Positions 8,532 through 16,244 are shown, counted from the first letter of the stretch. The stretch: 36,933 nt of DNA from SAR202 cluster bacterium (GCA_022447925.1 JAKUTS010000001.1:143892-180824); one strand, 5' to 3'. Numbers and translations: made by a program. The notes: generated from the letters alone by a model not told the origin.

Positions 8532-9652
8532 TACCGAATTCCAAACGAGGGGAAAATCAATTTTTGGATCCCTAGAACGCTATTTTCAGCATATGATTTA
8601 ACCATAGCTTCGTAATCTGCATCTAAAAAAGGAGTTTGTAAATCATAAAGGTTGTCGACGCTATACATGTCTGAATACTGATCCGGTATTTTATTTGATA
8701 TATTTTGTTTAGCCATAACCGAAAATGCTATAGACCAACATCTGGCTACAGCTATCGTGTCATAACCTCCTCCACCAACAGCTAACCAAGGATAAGATGA
8801 TTTGGCAAATTCTTTAACTATAGACTCGAAACCCTGGGCGGTTTGGTTTAGATGAGTAATAGGATCATTAAAGTGGCTATCTATGCCTAGCTGTGTCACT
8901 AAGATGTCTGGATTAAACTTATCGATTAATGGTAAAACCGTTTGATTAAATGACCATAGTATTATTTCCGCAGAGGTGTAAGGGTGAAGAGGCAAATTGA
9001 CTGAGTATCCCCTGCCTTTGCCAGTCCCAAGTTCTTCGACCCAGCCAGTTCCTGGAAATAGATATTGCCCCGATTCGTGCATCGATATAGTTAGCACTGC
9101 GTCTGTGTCATAGAATGCAAGTTGAACTCCATCACCATGATGGCAATCTATATCAACATACGCTACCTTAAGTCCTTTTGTTAAGAAATGGTTTATGGCA
9201 ATAACAGGATCGTTAAAAACGCAAAATCCATATGCATAACCCGGCATAGCATGGTGCAATCCACCAGAGATATTAAAAGCCCGATCCACTTTTCCTGACT
9301 CAAGCATTTTAGCTGCAACTAATGATCCACCTGTAGACAATAGAGATGCATCAAATATGTTTTTATATATTGGATTATCGCCGGGACCTAAGTTGAAACT
9401 AATAGCATCTTTAGTCACGTTTCCATCATTTAATTTTTCGACAGCGTTTATATACTCACCGGAATGAAAGGTTAACAAATCTTCTTTTGAAGCAGGAATA
9501 GGATCTGAGATTATTACGTTTTTATTCTTAAATACTTCGTATGATTGTAATAATTCATATGTCTGTTTTAGTCGAATCGGTTTCATCGGATGAGTATCCG
9601 ATAAAACATGAGTTGATAATTCCTCAGAATATATAAATGCTGATTTCTTCAG
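8531..9652 (-). CDS. histone deacetylase-superfamily hydrolase (AcuC-like), probable CTG start
   Basis: A class I HDAC-fold zinc deacetylase. The active-site HH lies in GGLHHAM, zinc ligands in DIDCHHGDGVQ and in QLGIDSHFNDP, and the catalytic tyrosine in GGGGYDTIAV, so the enzyme looks active. The first ATG, at 9586, starts at MKPIRLKQ, inside a conserved region. The frame continues upstream without a stop to just after the previous gene and encodes SAFIYSEEL and SDTHPMKP, the usual AcuC N-terminus. No ATG, GTG or TTG exists there; a CTG at 9650-9652 has AGGG seven bases before it. With that start the protein has 373 residues, close to AcuC. Family roles are deacetylation of acetyl-CoA synthetase or small acetylated amines; which applies is unknown. 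Confidence 0.87.
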   Translation of the reverse strand: MKKSAFIYSEELSTHVLSDTHPMKPIRLKQTYELLQSYEVFKNKNVIISDPIPASKEDLLTFHSGEYINAVEKLNDGNVTKDAISFNLGPGDNPIYKNIFDASLLSTGGSLVAAKMLESGKVDRAFNISGGLHHAMPGYAYGFCVFNDPVIAINHFLTKGLKVAYVDIDCHHGDGVQLAFYDTDAVLTISMHESGQYLFPGTGWVEELGTGKGRGYSVNLPLHPYTSAEIILWSFNQTVLPLIDKFNPDILVTQLGIDSHFNDPITHLNQTAQGFESIVKEFAKSSYPWLAVGGGGYDTIAVARCWSIAFSVMAKQNISNKIPDQYSDMYSVDNLYDLQTPFLDADYEAMVKSYAENSVLGIQKLIFPSFGIR

Positions 9653-9661
9653 ACTTAAGCC

Positions 9662-10327
9662 CTATATTTTTATTCCTGTGATACGGATCGCAGAATGTGC
9701 TTTATATGTTTTATTAATGTTAAGTAATAGAGCAGTTAGGTCTTCGGTATACCTTGAATTAACGAGCCCTCCTCCATCAATAGCTCTGGCTCCACGGAGA
9801 AGCTTAGCAAGCTCCATAGTTATAGATTTGCATTCATCGTTATCCGAAAACACGATCACATCTGAATCGATCAAAGCATCTGGGTCCAATAAGTCTCGTG
9901 CGCTGATGTTGTGAAATCCTGAAGCAACAGTAGATTTATCAAGTATTTGAGCTGCTTCTAGGGCTGCTGAACCTGCAGGAACTTTTTGTGACATAGCAAC
10001 TCCCTTTTCAAATTTCAAAGGCGCCACAACACTGATAACAGTCTTATTTACAAGACTGTCTCTTAGTTCTTGGAGTGTGGATTGTTGAGCTTGATATGGA
10101 ACAGCGATAAAAACCGGATCACATTTTTCAGCAACTTCCTTATTTAAGCCATATGATATCAATCCATCAGGGACTTTTGATTGTATTTTCTCAACAGCCA
10201 GTTCAGCATTTTCTATACTTCTAGACCCGATAACAACTTTTAATTTGCTTAGCGCAAATCTTAAAGCCAAGCCTAAACCTTCAGGTCCGGTACCTCCTAT
10301 AAATCCAATCAATGATTCTGGAGGCAT
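9662..10327 (-). CDS. npdG: NADPH-dependent F420 reductase
   Basis: A 221-residue Fno/NpdG protein that moves hydride between NADP(H) and coenzyme F420. It shows the nucleotide loop IGFIGGTGPEGLGLALRFA at residues 7-25, the NADP-selecting VVIGSRS, then VFIAVPYQAQ and VVAPLKF, and SGFHNISARDLLD. The C-terminal RAIDGGGLVNSRYTEDLTALLLNINKTYK and AIRITGI is very characteristic. It implies that the cell makes F420. The gene ends in a TAG nine bases before the probable CTG start of the deacetylase, in the same frame. It shares a minus-strand run with GMC and thiamine-diphosphate enzymes, where it may supply reducing power. Confidence 0.92.
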   Translation of the reverse strand: MPPESLIGFIGGTGPEGLGLALRFALSKLKVVIGSRSIENAELAVEKIQSKVPDGLISYGLNKEVAEKCDPVFIAVPYQAQQSTLQELRDSLVNKTVISVVAPLKFEKGVAMSQKVPAGSAALEAAQILDKSTVASGFHNISARDLLDPDALIDSDVIVFSDNDECKSITMELAKLLRGARAIDGGGLVNSRYTEDLTALLLNINKTYKAHSAIRITGIKI

Positions 10328-10375
10328 GATTTCATTCCGAGAATAATCAAATTAAATATTGGTGAACTTTTCAAT

Positions 10376-10825
10376 TTATTCCCGTGTAGGCTGACTAGTC
10401 CATATAGTATGGTAGTTTTCGCCTACAATTACCCTAGACAACTCGGCATTTTGAAGTCGATTAAGATCAACTAGTGCTTTGTCAGTGGCCTGTTGAGCGC
10501 TTTTGTGACCAGCTTCAGCCAGCATTTTTGTTAGTTGTTGCCATATTCCCTCAGACACTAGGCTATTAACGTTTCTAGGCCATGGGAAGATAGCTAAATT
10601 CGGCCTTCTTGGGAAACCGGGTCGTGCTCGTCTAATGGACCTTATTCTTTCTTGCGGAGAGGCCACCATTTGCATTATCTGAATCATTGGCCCGCTTAGT
10701 TCTAATGATCGTAAATCTATAACAAGTGACTTTCTGAATATGGGGAAGAAGATAGATAGTACTTCTGCTTCACTAAGTTCAGCCAAAATTTCATTTACAT
10801 CTAATTCAAAATCGCCATCTATCAA
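10376..10825 (-). CDS. uncharacterised protein, 149 residues
   Basis: Not recognised. Soluble, with an acidic N-terminus (FELDVNEILAELSEAEVLSIFF), a middle that looks well ordered (LVIDLRSLELSGPMIQIMQMV), and an unusual basic, proline-rich stretch with RIRSIRRARPGFPRRPNLAIFPWPR at about residues 80-104. The second half is helical. The start is a TTG at 10825 with GGAGAG eight bases before it; no in-frame ATG is near. It lies between etfA (91 bases upstream) and npdG (48 bases downstream) on the same strand, so it may be cotranscribed with either. No catalytic motif, membrane segment or metal site is apparent. Confidence 0.72.
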   Translation of the reverse strand: MIDGDFELDVNEILAELSEAEVLSIFFPIFRKSLVIDLRSLELSGPMIQIMQMVASPQERIRSIRRARPGFPRRPNLAIFPWPRNVNSLVSEGIWQQLTKMLAEAGHKSAQQATDKALVDLNRLQNAELSRVIVGENYHTIWTSQPTRE

Positions 10826-10916
10826 TTTAGATACTCTCCAAAATAATAATATACATTAACTTTTAAAGAATTCATATCTTAACGATACGTTCTTATATTT
10901 ATACAACTTAAATCCG

Positions 10917-11900
10917 TCAGTTTTCATTGACTAATTCCCTTACAGCGGCTGTAAAAGCAGGAAGCACAATATTCCAATCCCCAATAACTCCATATTTAGA
11001 ATCTTTAAAAATATTGGCATTTTTATCTGAGTTAACTGAGACAATATTTCTTGATCCAGAACATCCGGCCATGTGTTGACTAGCTCCAGAAATGCCAAAT
11101 GACAAATATATGTTAGGAGTTACCGTTTTCCCAGTGAGGCCTATTTGGAAGTTATGGTCGATCCAACCTGCGTCACACGCAGCCCGGGAAGCTCCTACTG
11201 CTCCATCTAATATTTGAGCCAATTCCCTTAGTTTTTCAAAAGGTTCGGGACCACCCAGGCCTCTTCCACCTGCTATTACAATTTCAGCTTTACTAAGATC
11301 TGGACCATCTGGGATTTCGGTTACTGTTTTTATGATTTTAACTCGAAGATCTTTTGAATCTATTTCGGGCTCAACTTCTATTATAGGCACAATCGTATCA
11401 GAAACCTTTTGTGGTATTTGTCCTGAGCCTGCTCTCACAGTTGCAACTTTAGGTGTATCAGATGTGAGGGATATATGGGCTAGAGCATTACCTCCGTAGA
11501 CTGGCCTGATGCATGATATCTCCTTGCCCTCACGTTTTATATCAATACAATCATGAGCATAGGCAGCTTCAGTTCTAAATGCCAGCCTAGGAGCGATATT
11601 TAATGACCAAGCTGTTTTACTCATCAAAACAAGATCAATGTTTTTAACTTTGCATAACCATTCTAAAGATGAGATAACAACCTCATCTGGCAGTGGTGTG
11701 CCATAATCACGATCAATTTTAATTACATATATTTGATCGCAATCTAAATTATTCAACTCGTCATTCAGATTAGAATTATCACATATAAAAATTACTAGTG
11801 ATGTTTTATCGCCTAACGAATTTGCTAAATTTAAAACTTGCTCAATAGAATCATCTGCATTATGTCTGCCCTCTTCAACAATCACAGCTGTGTGACTCAA
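10917..11900 (-). CDS. etfA: electron transfer flavoprotein alpha subunit
   Basis: A 327-residue EtfA/FixB. The N-terminal domain (about 1-190) is the variable alpha/beta domain. The C-terminal FAD domain shows AEIVIAGGRGLGG, VGASRAACDAGW, QIGLTGKTVTPNIYLSFGISGASQH and IVSVNSDKNANIF, the standard FAD-binding signature. It starts at a TTG (11898-11900), one base after the etfB stop, so translation is coupled. The ETF heterodimer collects electrons from acyl-CoA and related dehydrogenases and passes them to the quinone pool. No ETF:quinone oxidoreductase gene is in the window. Confidence 0.95.
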   Translation of the reverse strand: MSHTAVIVEEGRHNADDSIEQVLNLANSLGDKTSLVIFICDNSNLNDELNNLDCDQIYVIKIDRDYGTPLPDEVVISSLEWLCKVKNIDLVLMSKTAWSLNIAPRLAFRTEAAYAHDCIDIKREGKEISCIRPVYGGNALAHISLTSDTPKVATVRAGSGQIPQKVSDTIVPIIEVEPEIDSKDLRVKIIKTVTEIPDGPDLSKAEIVIAGGRGLGGPEPFEKLRELAQILDGAVGASRAACDAGWIDHNFQIGLTGKTVTPNIYLSFGISGASQHMAGCSGSRNIVSVNSDKNANIFKDSKYGVIGDWNIVLPAFTAAVRELVNEN

Positions 11901-11901
11901 T

Positions 11902-12693
11902 TTAAATTAATCCTGCCTCTCTTAATTTCATAGCAAGTAATCGACCTGATTCTTCATCATCGGAACCTTGGACAAATTCGCAATCCTGCTGACTTTCTGG
12001 AATAGAAAGTTTTGTTGTAATAAAGTTATTTTTATACTCATCCAATCTAACATCTAAATCACTATATGAGAGTATTTGCGGATCTTTTTTCCCCGCGTTC
12101 ATTATGCCTCTCAAGGTTGGATAACGAGGTTCTCCTAATTCATTGCTTACAGTTACTAACGCAGGTAGTTGGGATTCTAATACCTGATATCCGTCTGGAA
12201 TCACACGTTCAACTTTTATGGTGTTTGATTCTAAAGTAATACCTTGAGCTAAGGTAAGACAAGCGTAGTCAAGCAGTTCTGCAAGAATTAGAGGTACTTG
12301 ACTATTGTCCCAGTCAGACGCTTGTCTGCCGCAAATTATTAAATCAGGTAATCCTATATTTTTTATAGCACTGGCTAGCACATGGGCAGTGCTATATGCA
12401 TCAAGATTTTCAAGTTCTGATCCTTGTACTAAAACAAGGTTATCCGCTCCCATAGAGATAGGTTTTTTCATTACATCCATAACAAAGTTATTTCCAATCG
12501 AAATAACTGTTACTTCAGCGTTGTTTGAGTCTTTTATTCTAAGTGCGGCCTCGACTGCGTTTTCGTCGAATCCATTCAAAACAGGAGGGTTTCCTAGCCT
12601 GGATCCTAATGAAATAGAATCTTCATCTATAACAAAACCTGAAACCGGAGTTTCAGGGTCTAAAACTTGTTTTGCGCATACTATGATATTCAC
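11902..12693 (-). CDS. etfB: electron transfer flavoprotein beta subunit
   Basis: A 263-residue EtfB/FixA. Signatures are the N-terminal MNIIVCAKQVLDPETP, the NGFDENAVEAALRIKD segment, PDLIICGRQASDWDNSQVP (AMP site) and LPALVTVSNELGEPRYPTLRGIMNA. It is the first gene of the pair; etfA starts one base after its stop. The start codon is GTG at 12691-12693 with AGG seven bases ahead, and a good promoter lies directly upstream. Residues after about 215 are poorly conserved, as in other family members. ETF subunits act together in the cytoplasm. Confidence 0.95.
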   Translation of the reverse strand: MNIIVCAKQVLDPETPVSGFVIDEDSISLGSRLGNPPVLNGFDENAVEAALRIKDSNNAEVTVISIGNNFVMDVMKKPISMGADNLVLVQGSELENLDAYSTAHVLASAIKNIGLPDLIICGRQASDWDNSQVPLILAELLDYACLTLAQGITLESNTIKVERVIPDGYQVLESQLPALVTVSNELGEPRYPTLRGIMNAGKKDPQILSYSDLDVRLDEYKNNFITTKLSIPESQQDCEFVQGSDDEESGRLLAMKLREAGLI

Positions 12694-12708
12694 AATTAGC
12701 CTAATTCG

Positions 12709-12738
12709 ACTTTAGCATTTACAAATATCCTATGTCAA
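12709..12738 (-). promoter_or_regulatory. sigma-70 promoter of etfBA
   Basis: On the minus strand a perfect TTGACA (12733-12738) is followed after 18 bases by TAAAGT (12709-12714; 4 of 6). The start point would be near 12702, leaving a very short leader of about ten bases before the GTG at 12693. Confidence 0.5.
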
Positions 12739-12971
12739 ACGTAAATATCATTAATTATTAGTGTTCATCTACAAGTTCAAATTTGGAAAAATTTACGAAA
12801 ATTTATTAGAACACCTGTCTTATTAATTAATTGTCTCAAATAACAATTATGTTGCATTAACGCCTATGGCATCACGTAAAAACGCGATTTTAATATATAT
12901 TTTCTAGCCAACAAGAAAAACAAAATTATCTAAATCATGAACAAAAAACAAACAAAACTTAAGAAATAGCA

Positions 12972-12998
12972 TTGACAAAATCTTATACTTTGTTTAAT
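12972..12998 (+). promoter_or_regulatory. promoter candidate for the double zinc-ribbon gene
   Basis: A perfect TTGACA (12972-12977) is followed by TTTAAT (12993-12998; 5 of 6) after 15 bases, a short spacer. A TATACT also occurs at 12984-12989, but without a properly spaced -35 box. The leader would be over 100 bases long. Confidence 0.38.
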
Positions 12999-13047
12999 TA
13001 GTGTCTGAAAAAACTCTAAAAAATGTAAAAAGTAATATTCATAAATG

Positions 13048-13078
13048 TTTGATGATATGCAATTTATTGCAAATCAAA
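13048..13078. repeat. imperfect inverted repeat in the leader of the zinc-ribbon gene
   Basis: TGCAAT (13058-13063), two bases, ATTGCA (13066-13071) forms the core. TTTGAT (13048-13053) and ATCAAA (13073-13078) form outer arms, offset by a three-base bulge. It lies about 35 bases before the ribosome site and could be an operator or an RNA hairpin. Confidence 0.45.
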
Positions 13079-13119
13079 ACTCAAGATTATTGGATTAAAA
13101 AAACAAGACGGAGGTTACA

Positions 13120-13629
13120 ATGGTTATTCAGGTAACACCTAACAGAATGAAAAGCTCTTACGCACCTGAAGTTCCTGCGGTTTCTAAACCAAAGGTTATT
13201 CCAAGCCCTGTTCAAGTACCCAGACCAAGACATGGAGATTCTGGAAAGCTTGAATGTCCAAGGTGCCAGAATAGTTTGATGCAGTCTTATAATGAGCCAC
13301 AGTGTGTAAAGTGTGGTTATGTAGATTATGGATATGTTCCTAACAAAAACGGAACTAGGCCAACAAATCTGATCACAACGGGCACTCGCTACGTAATACG
13401 TTATACAGGTGAGTACGATAACTTGAAGGAGACACTACTGTATGTCCAAGTTGTGAGACTTAGGAATAGAGCTGTATATGAAGTCACATGCCCATTCTGT
13501 GAGTCTATTATGGAGCAGTCATCACTTTCAGGTAAACGCAGGGAGATAAGGGAAGAAAGATACAAATGTGTTCAAGGTCATAGGGTTTCTTTATTACCGA
13601 ATCCAAAGGGAGCTTTAGGCTGGAAATAG
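13120..13629 (+). CDS. uncharacterised protein with two zinc-ribbon motifs
   Basis: A 169-residue protein not assigned to a named family. A proline-rich, low-complexity N-terminus (about 1-40) is followed by a first zinc ribbon, CPRC at 46-49 and CVKCGY at 62-67. A mixed middle region (about 85-122) contains TGTRYVIRYTGEYDN. The second metal site is CPFC at 124-127 with C150 and H154, the latter in KCVQGHR. The ATG has a strong ribosome site (GGAGGT). The gene is monocistronic: a promoter candidate upstream, an intrinsic terminator directly after. These signals suggest a well-expressed protein. A nucleic-acid-binding or scaffold role is possible from the zinc ribbons but unproven. Confidence 0.8.
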   Translation: MVIQVTPNRMKSSYAPEVPAVSKPKVIPSPVQVPRPRHGDSGKLECPRCQNSLMQSYNEPQCVKCGYVDYGYVPNKNGTRPTNLITTGTRYVIRYTGEYDNLKETLLYVQVVRLRNRAVYEVTCPFCESIMEQSSLSGKRREIREERYKCVQGHRVSLLPNPKGALGWK

Positions 13630-13651
13630 TCTAAGTCGACTTAACTACCAC

Positions 13652-13686
13652 AAAACCCGGAATATTAGTATTCCGGGTTTTTTTTT
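13652..13686 (+). terminator. Rho-independent terminator after the zinc-ribbon gene
   Basis: A perfect hairpin with arm ACCCGGAATA, loop TTAG and arm TATTCCGGGT is followed by a run of nine T (13678-13686); flanking A and T extend the stem to about 13 pairs. It starts 22 bases after the stop at 13629 and is the clearest terminator in the window. Confidence 0.93.
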
Positions 13687-13780
13687 GTTATATCTCATAA
13701 TTAAGATGTAATATCTTTATTTACAGTTTTAATTTTATGAAAGAAATTTAATACAACTAATAAGGAAGTCAGCTTTAACA

Positions 13781-14974
13781 ATGTCAACAATTTACGATAA
13801 ATTTGGAGTCAGGCCAATTATTAACGTTTCCGGAGCATCAACTCGTGTGGGTGGTGCTTTGATGCCAGCAGAAGTTATAGAATCGATGCGAGAAGCTGCG
13901 ACAGAATCTGTATCTATGTCTGAATTGCAAGGAGCAGCTAGTAGGTACATATCAGAGGTGACCGGTGCTGAAGCAGGATATGTTACATCAGGTGCATCTG
14001 CTGGTCTTACTCTGGGAACTGCGGCCATAATAGCCGGTTGCGACCTTGGGAAAATAGAAAGCCTTCCACGTACTGATGGATTTAAAAATCAGCTTATTAT
14101 TTCGAGAGAGCATCGTAATGGCTACGATCATGCCGCTCGACTAGCGGGAGCAATTCTTGTGGAAGTCGGAATGAATGAAATAACTGCTAACGCTGGAGTT
14201 AGAAGAACGGAAGCATGGGAGTATGAGGCCGCCATTAATGACTCGACAGTCGGCATTTACTATTCACAGGGACCGGACAGCCATCCTCCATTAGAGGATG
14301 TTATCAACGTAGCTAAGAAGAATAATCTACCGATAATTGTCGACGCGGCCGGGGAATTGCCTCCGAAAGAAAATTTACGAAGATTTATTGATATGGGAGC
14401 AGATCTTGTCGCTTTCTCAGGTGGCAAGTCATTAAGAGGACCGCAATCAACCGGGATATTATGTGGGAAAAAACATCTTATCACTTCAGTTGCATTACAA
14501 AATCTTGATATGGATGAATTTTTTGAAATCTGGAATCCTCCTAGCGATTTAATTCCTAAAGACACTCTTCCTGGAATACCCCGTCACGGTATTGGGAGAG
14601 GGTTTAAAGTGTCAAAAGAAAATGTGATTGGCCTATTGACTGCTTTAAAGCTATTTGTGGAAGATGCTTATGTATCTACCTATGGTGAACAGAGACAATT
14701 TTTGGAATATATATCGTCGTCTATAGATGATGAAACCATAAATACGAAAATACATGAACCAATAGAAGGATCACCCATTCTTACAATTTCGATCAATTTG
14801 AATCTCCATAAAAAATCAGCATTTGATATATCAAATGAACTTAAAAATGGAAGTCCGGGTATTTTTGTGCAGGAGGTAGGATTAGAGCAAGGCGTTATTA
14901 CAATACATCCTTTGAATCTAAACGAAGAACGAACCAAATTGGTAACTGAAAGGATTTTAAAGGTAATACAGTAA
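13781..14974 (+). CDS. SelA-like pyridoxal-phosphate enzyme
   Basis: A 397-residue fold-type I PLP protein of the SelA / D-glucosaminate-6-phosphate ammonia-lyase-like group. It begins YDKFGVRPIINVSGASTRVGG, the usual start of SelA-like proteins. It has EVTGAEAGYVTSGASAGLTLGTAA (cofactor phosphate region), PIIVDAAGELPP with the aspartate that contacts the PLP ring nitrogen, and the Schiff-base lysine in VAFSGGKSLRGPQSTGIL. True SelA is larger (about 460) and carries a tRNA-binding N-terminus, absent here, so selenocysteine synthesis is unlikely. It probably acts on a small amino acid or amino sugar as a lyase or racemase; the substrate is unknown. It stands alone after a terminator. Confidence 0.85.
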   Translation: MSTIYDKFGVRPIINVSGASTRVGGALMPAEVIESMREAATESVSMSELQGAASRYISEVTGAEAGYVTSGASAGLTLGTAAIIAGCDLGKIESLPRTDGFKNQLIISREHRNGYDHAARLAGAILVEVGMNEITANAGVRRTEAWEYEAAINDSTVGIYYSQGPDSHPPLEDVINVAKKNNLPIIVDAAGELPPKENLRRFIDMGADLVAFSGGKSLRGPQSTGILCGKKHLITSVALQNLDMDEFFEIWNPPSDLIPKDTLPGIPRHGIGRGFKVSKENVIGLLTALKLFVEDAYVSTYGEQRQFLEYISSSIDDETINTKIHEPIEGSPILTISINLNLHKKSAFDISNELKNGSPGIFVQEVGLEQGVITIHPLNLNEERTKLVTERILKVIQ

Positions 14975-15016
14975 ACCGAATTTTTAAACGACCCATAAAA
15001 ATTATTGATTTATTAC

Positions 15017-15283
15017 CTAGTCCTTCATATTCTCTTCCCACATCATAGTTAGGATTGCTTTATAGATGATTTTCTTACTAGCATTATGTCCCATTTTGTC
15101 AGGGTCAAATGGATTAACCTTTTCATTTACCTGAATTAATTTATTCTCGATAGAGCTTCTGCTTAATCCCAAACCTTTAAATGCTTCATCTACAGATTCA
15201 TGATTAGTTCCATTGATTAAATCCATGAAAAAATTATCAACAAGATTGCTAGCTACCCCGAACCTATCAACCAGTTCATTCAT
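15017..15283 (-). CDS. uncharacterised small protein, 88 residues
   Basis: Not recognised. The product looks soluble and mainly helical (MNELVDRFGVASNLVDNFFMDL, then DEAFKGLGLSRSSIENKL, then ASKKIIYKAILTMMWEE). The ATG overlaps the stop of the upstream 95-residue gene (TAATG), which implies coupled translation and a shared function. No metal, catalytic or membrane motif is visible. It converges with the SelA-like gene. Confidence 0.6.
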   Translation of the reverse strand: MNELVDRFGVASNLVDNFFMDLINGTNHESVDEAFKGLGLSRSSIENKLIQVNEKVNPFDPDKMGHNASKKIIYKAILTMMWEENMKD

Positions 15284-15570
15284 TAATTCTGAAAGATGTG
15301 ATATTTATTTACGGGACTGACTATTTCTTGGCTATCAGTATCTACACCAGCTTCTTGTCTCATTCTAATTACCTCTGGGTCAGACAAAAATGCCATAGCA
15401 CCTTCCATAGTTTCCGCTTCAGCTAAATCATAAATGCTTGTTCCATCTTCGGTTTCCGTTGCCACTACTATCTTTAGTCCATGTTTTTGCATATGAGGCT
15501 TTAAGTCATCAACTAGTTTCAGCCAGCTTTCAAAGCTGCAAGTTTTTTTGAATGTTGTTAGAAATCTCAT
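15283..15570 (-). CDS. uncharacterised small protein, possibly ferredoxin-like alpha/beta barrel
   Basis: A 95-residue protein with a strong ribosome site (GGAGGGG) before the ATG at 15570. The order strand (MRFLTTFKK), helix (SFESWLKLVDDLKPHMQKHG), strand (LKIVVATETED), strand (SIYDLAEA), helix (TMEGAMAFLSDPEVIRMRQEAGV) resembles small dimeric alpha/beta-barrel (ABM-like) proteins. That is a fold guess, not a family assignment. Its stop overlaps the start of the 88-residue gene. Function unknown. Confidence 0.65.
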   Translation of the reverse strand: MRFLTTFKKTCSFESWLKLVDDLKPHMQKHGLKIVVATETEDGTSIYDLAEAETMEGAMAFLSDPEVIRMRQEAGVDTDSQEIVSPVNKYHIFQN

Positions 15571-15634
15571 TTCCCCTCCCTTTTTATTCTCAATAAGTCT
15601 TTAAATCATACTGGTGCCAAATATTACCATTTTA

Positions 15635-16063
15635 TTAGAGATGATTGTTTTTGAACCGCAAAGTTAAAGCGATGAACAGGGCTCTCCATACAATTAATGC
15701 CAAGCCTTGAACTGCAATTGAAACAATAACAAAATTCATCACTAATGGCCTGTCGGTTAATATGAATCTAGCAATGATTGCGATAAATCCACACAGAATC
15801 CATGTTAAAGGGATTCTCCATATCGTTTGTTTAAGACTATAAAGAGTAGACATTTTATAAGAGCCAAGCCATGGAGATATAACAAACCAACATATTAAGA
15901 AGGGCAGTGCAGTTCTTACGAATGATTGCCTTAAAGTAACTCCATGTTCAAATTCGCCTAATATTACAAATAATGAAAAAACACAGATTTCGCCTAGTGC
16001 CATTATGGTTATTAAAGATAACTTTAATTTAAGTTTAGAATCAAGATTAATATGGATGTCCAT
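15635..16063 (-). CDS. DUF3054-like integral membrane protein
   Basis: A 142-residue protein with four predicted membrane helices: about residues 17-37, 49-66, 83-103 and 109-131. Sequence features resemble DUF3054: the RTALPFLICWFVISPWLGSY segment after the first helix, an ARFILTDRP loop and VWRALF near the end. No function is known for that family. The first ~20 residues are uncertain: the annotated ATG at 16063 lies inside the remnant of an integrase gene on the other strand and has no convincing ribosome site. A later in-frame ATG (MALGEICVF) would still include most of helix 1. The native 5' end may have been disturbed by that insertion. Confidence 0.68.
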   Translation of the reverse strand: MDIHINLDSKLKLKLSLITIMALGEICVFSLFVILGEFEHGVTLRQSFVRTALPFLICWFVISPWLGSYKMSTLYSLKQTIWRIPLTWILCGFIAIIARFILTDRPLVMNFVIVSIAVQGLALIVWRALFIALTLRFKNNHL

Positions 16064-16217
16064 AAGGAAATTCTTTGTCTCATACTTAATTGATAGCGGC
16101 GTGAATCCAGCATCGGTTGCTAGACTTGTCGGTCACAGTGATATTCAGACCACTCTACACAGCTACACCGGAGCTATCAAAAAGGCTAAGGATACCACCT
16201 GTACATCAGCTATCTGA
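16056..16217 (+). pseudogene. C-terminal remnant of a tyrosine recombinase (phage-type integrase)
   Basis: About 53 codons ending in TGA encode SIRKFFVSYLIDSGVNP, then VARLVGHSDIQTTLHSYTGA and a basic tail. This is the end of the catalytic domain of XerC/D-type integrases: the GHS histidine region and the nucleophilic tyrosine (SYT). The preceding arginine box and the rest of the ~300-residue protein are missing; the upstream in-frame codons are only the antisense of the DUF3054 gene. It is therefore a scar of an integrated element. It overlaps the first eight bases of the DUF3054 frame on the other strand and ends 68 bases from ilvD. Confidence 0.75.
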
Positions 16218-16244
16218 AATAGCTTCTTAAGTCCAACTCAAGAA

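Larger units (their letters stand above)
12694..13119. other. 426-base divergent intergenic region
   Basis: Very AT-rich spacer between etfB (minus) and the zinc-ribbon gene (plus). It contains promoter candidates for both and an imperfect dyad in the plus-strand leader. No open frame with a ribosome site and no RNA gene was recognised between 12740 and 12970. Confidence 0.6.

Noticed and set aside
13781-14974. True selenocysteine synthase SelA
   Set aside because: The protein lacks the N-terminal tRNA-binding domain and is too short; no selB or tRNA-Sec was seen.
15017-15570. Toxin-antitoxin pair
   Set aside because: Two small overlapping genes fit the layout, but neither product has a recognisable toxin fold or DNA-binding antitoxin motif.
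16005-16055. Integrase reading frame extending upstream of 16056
   Set aside because: The codons upstream are only the antisense of the DUF3054 gene and show no integrase similarity.
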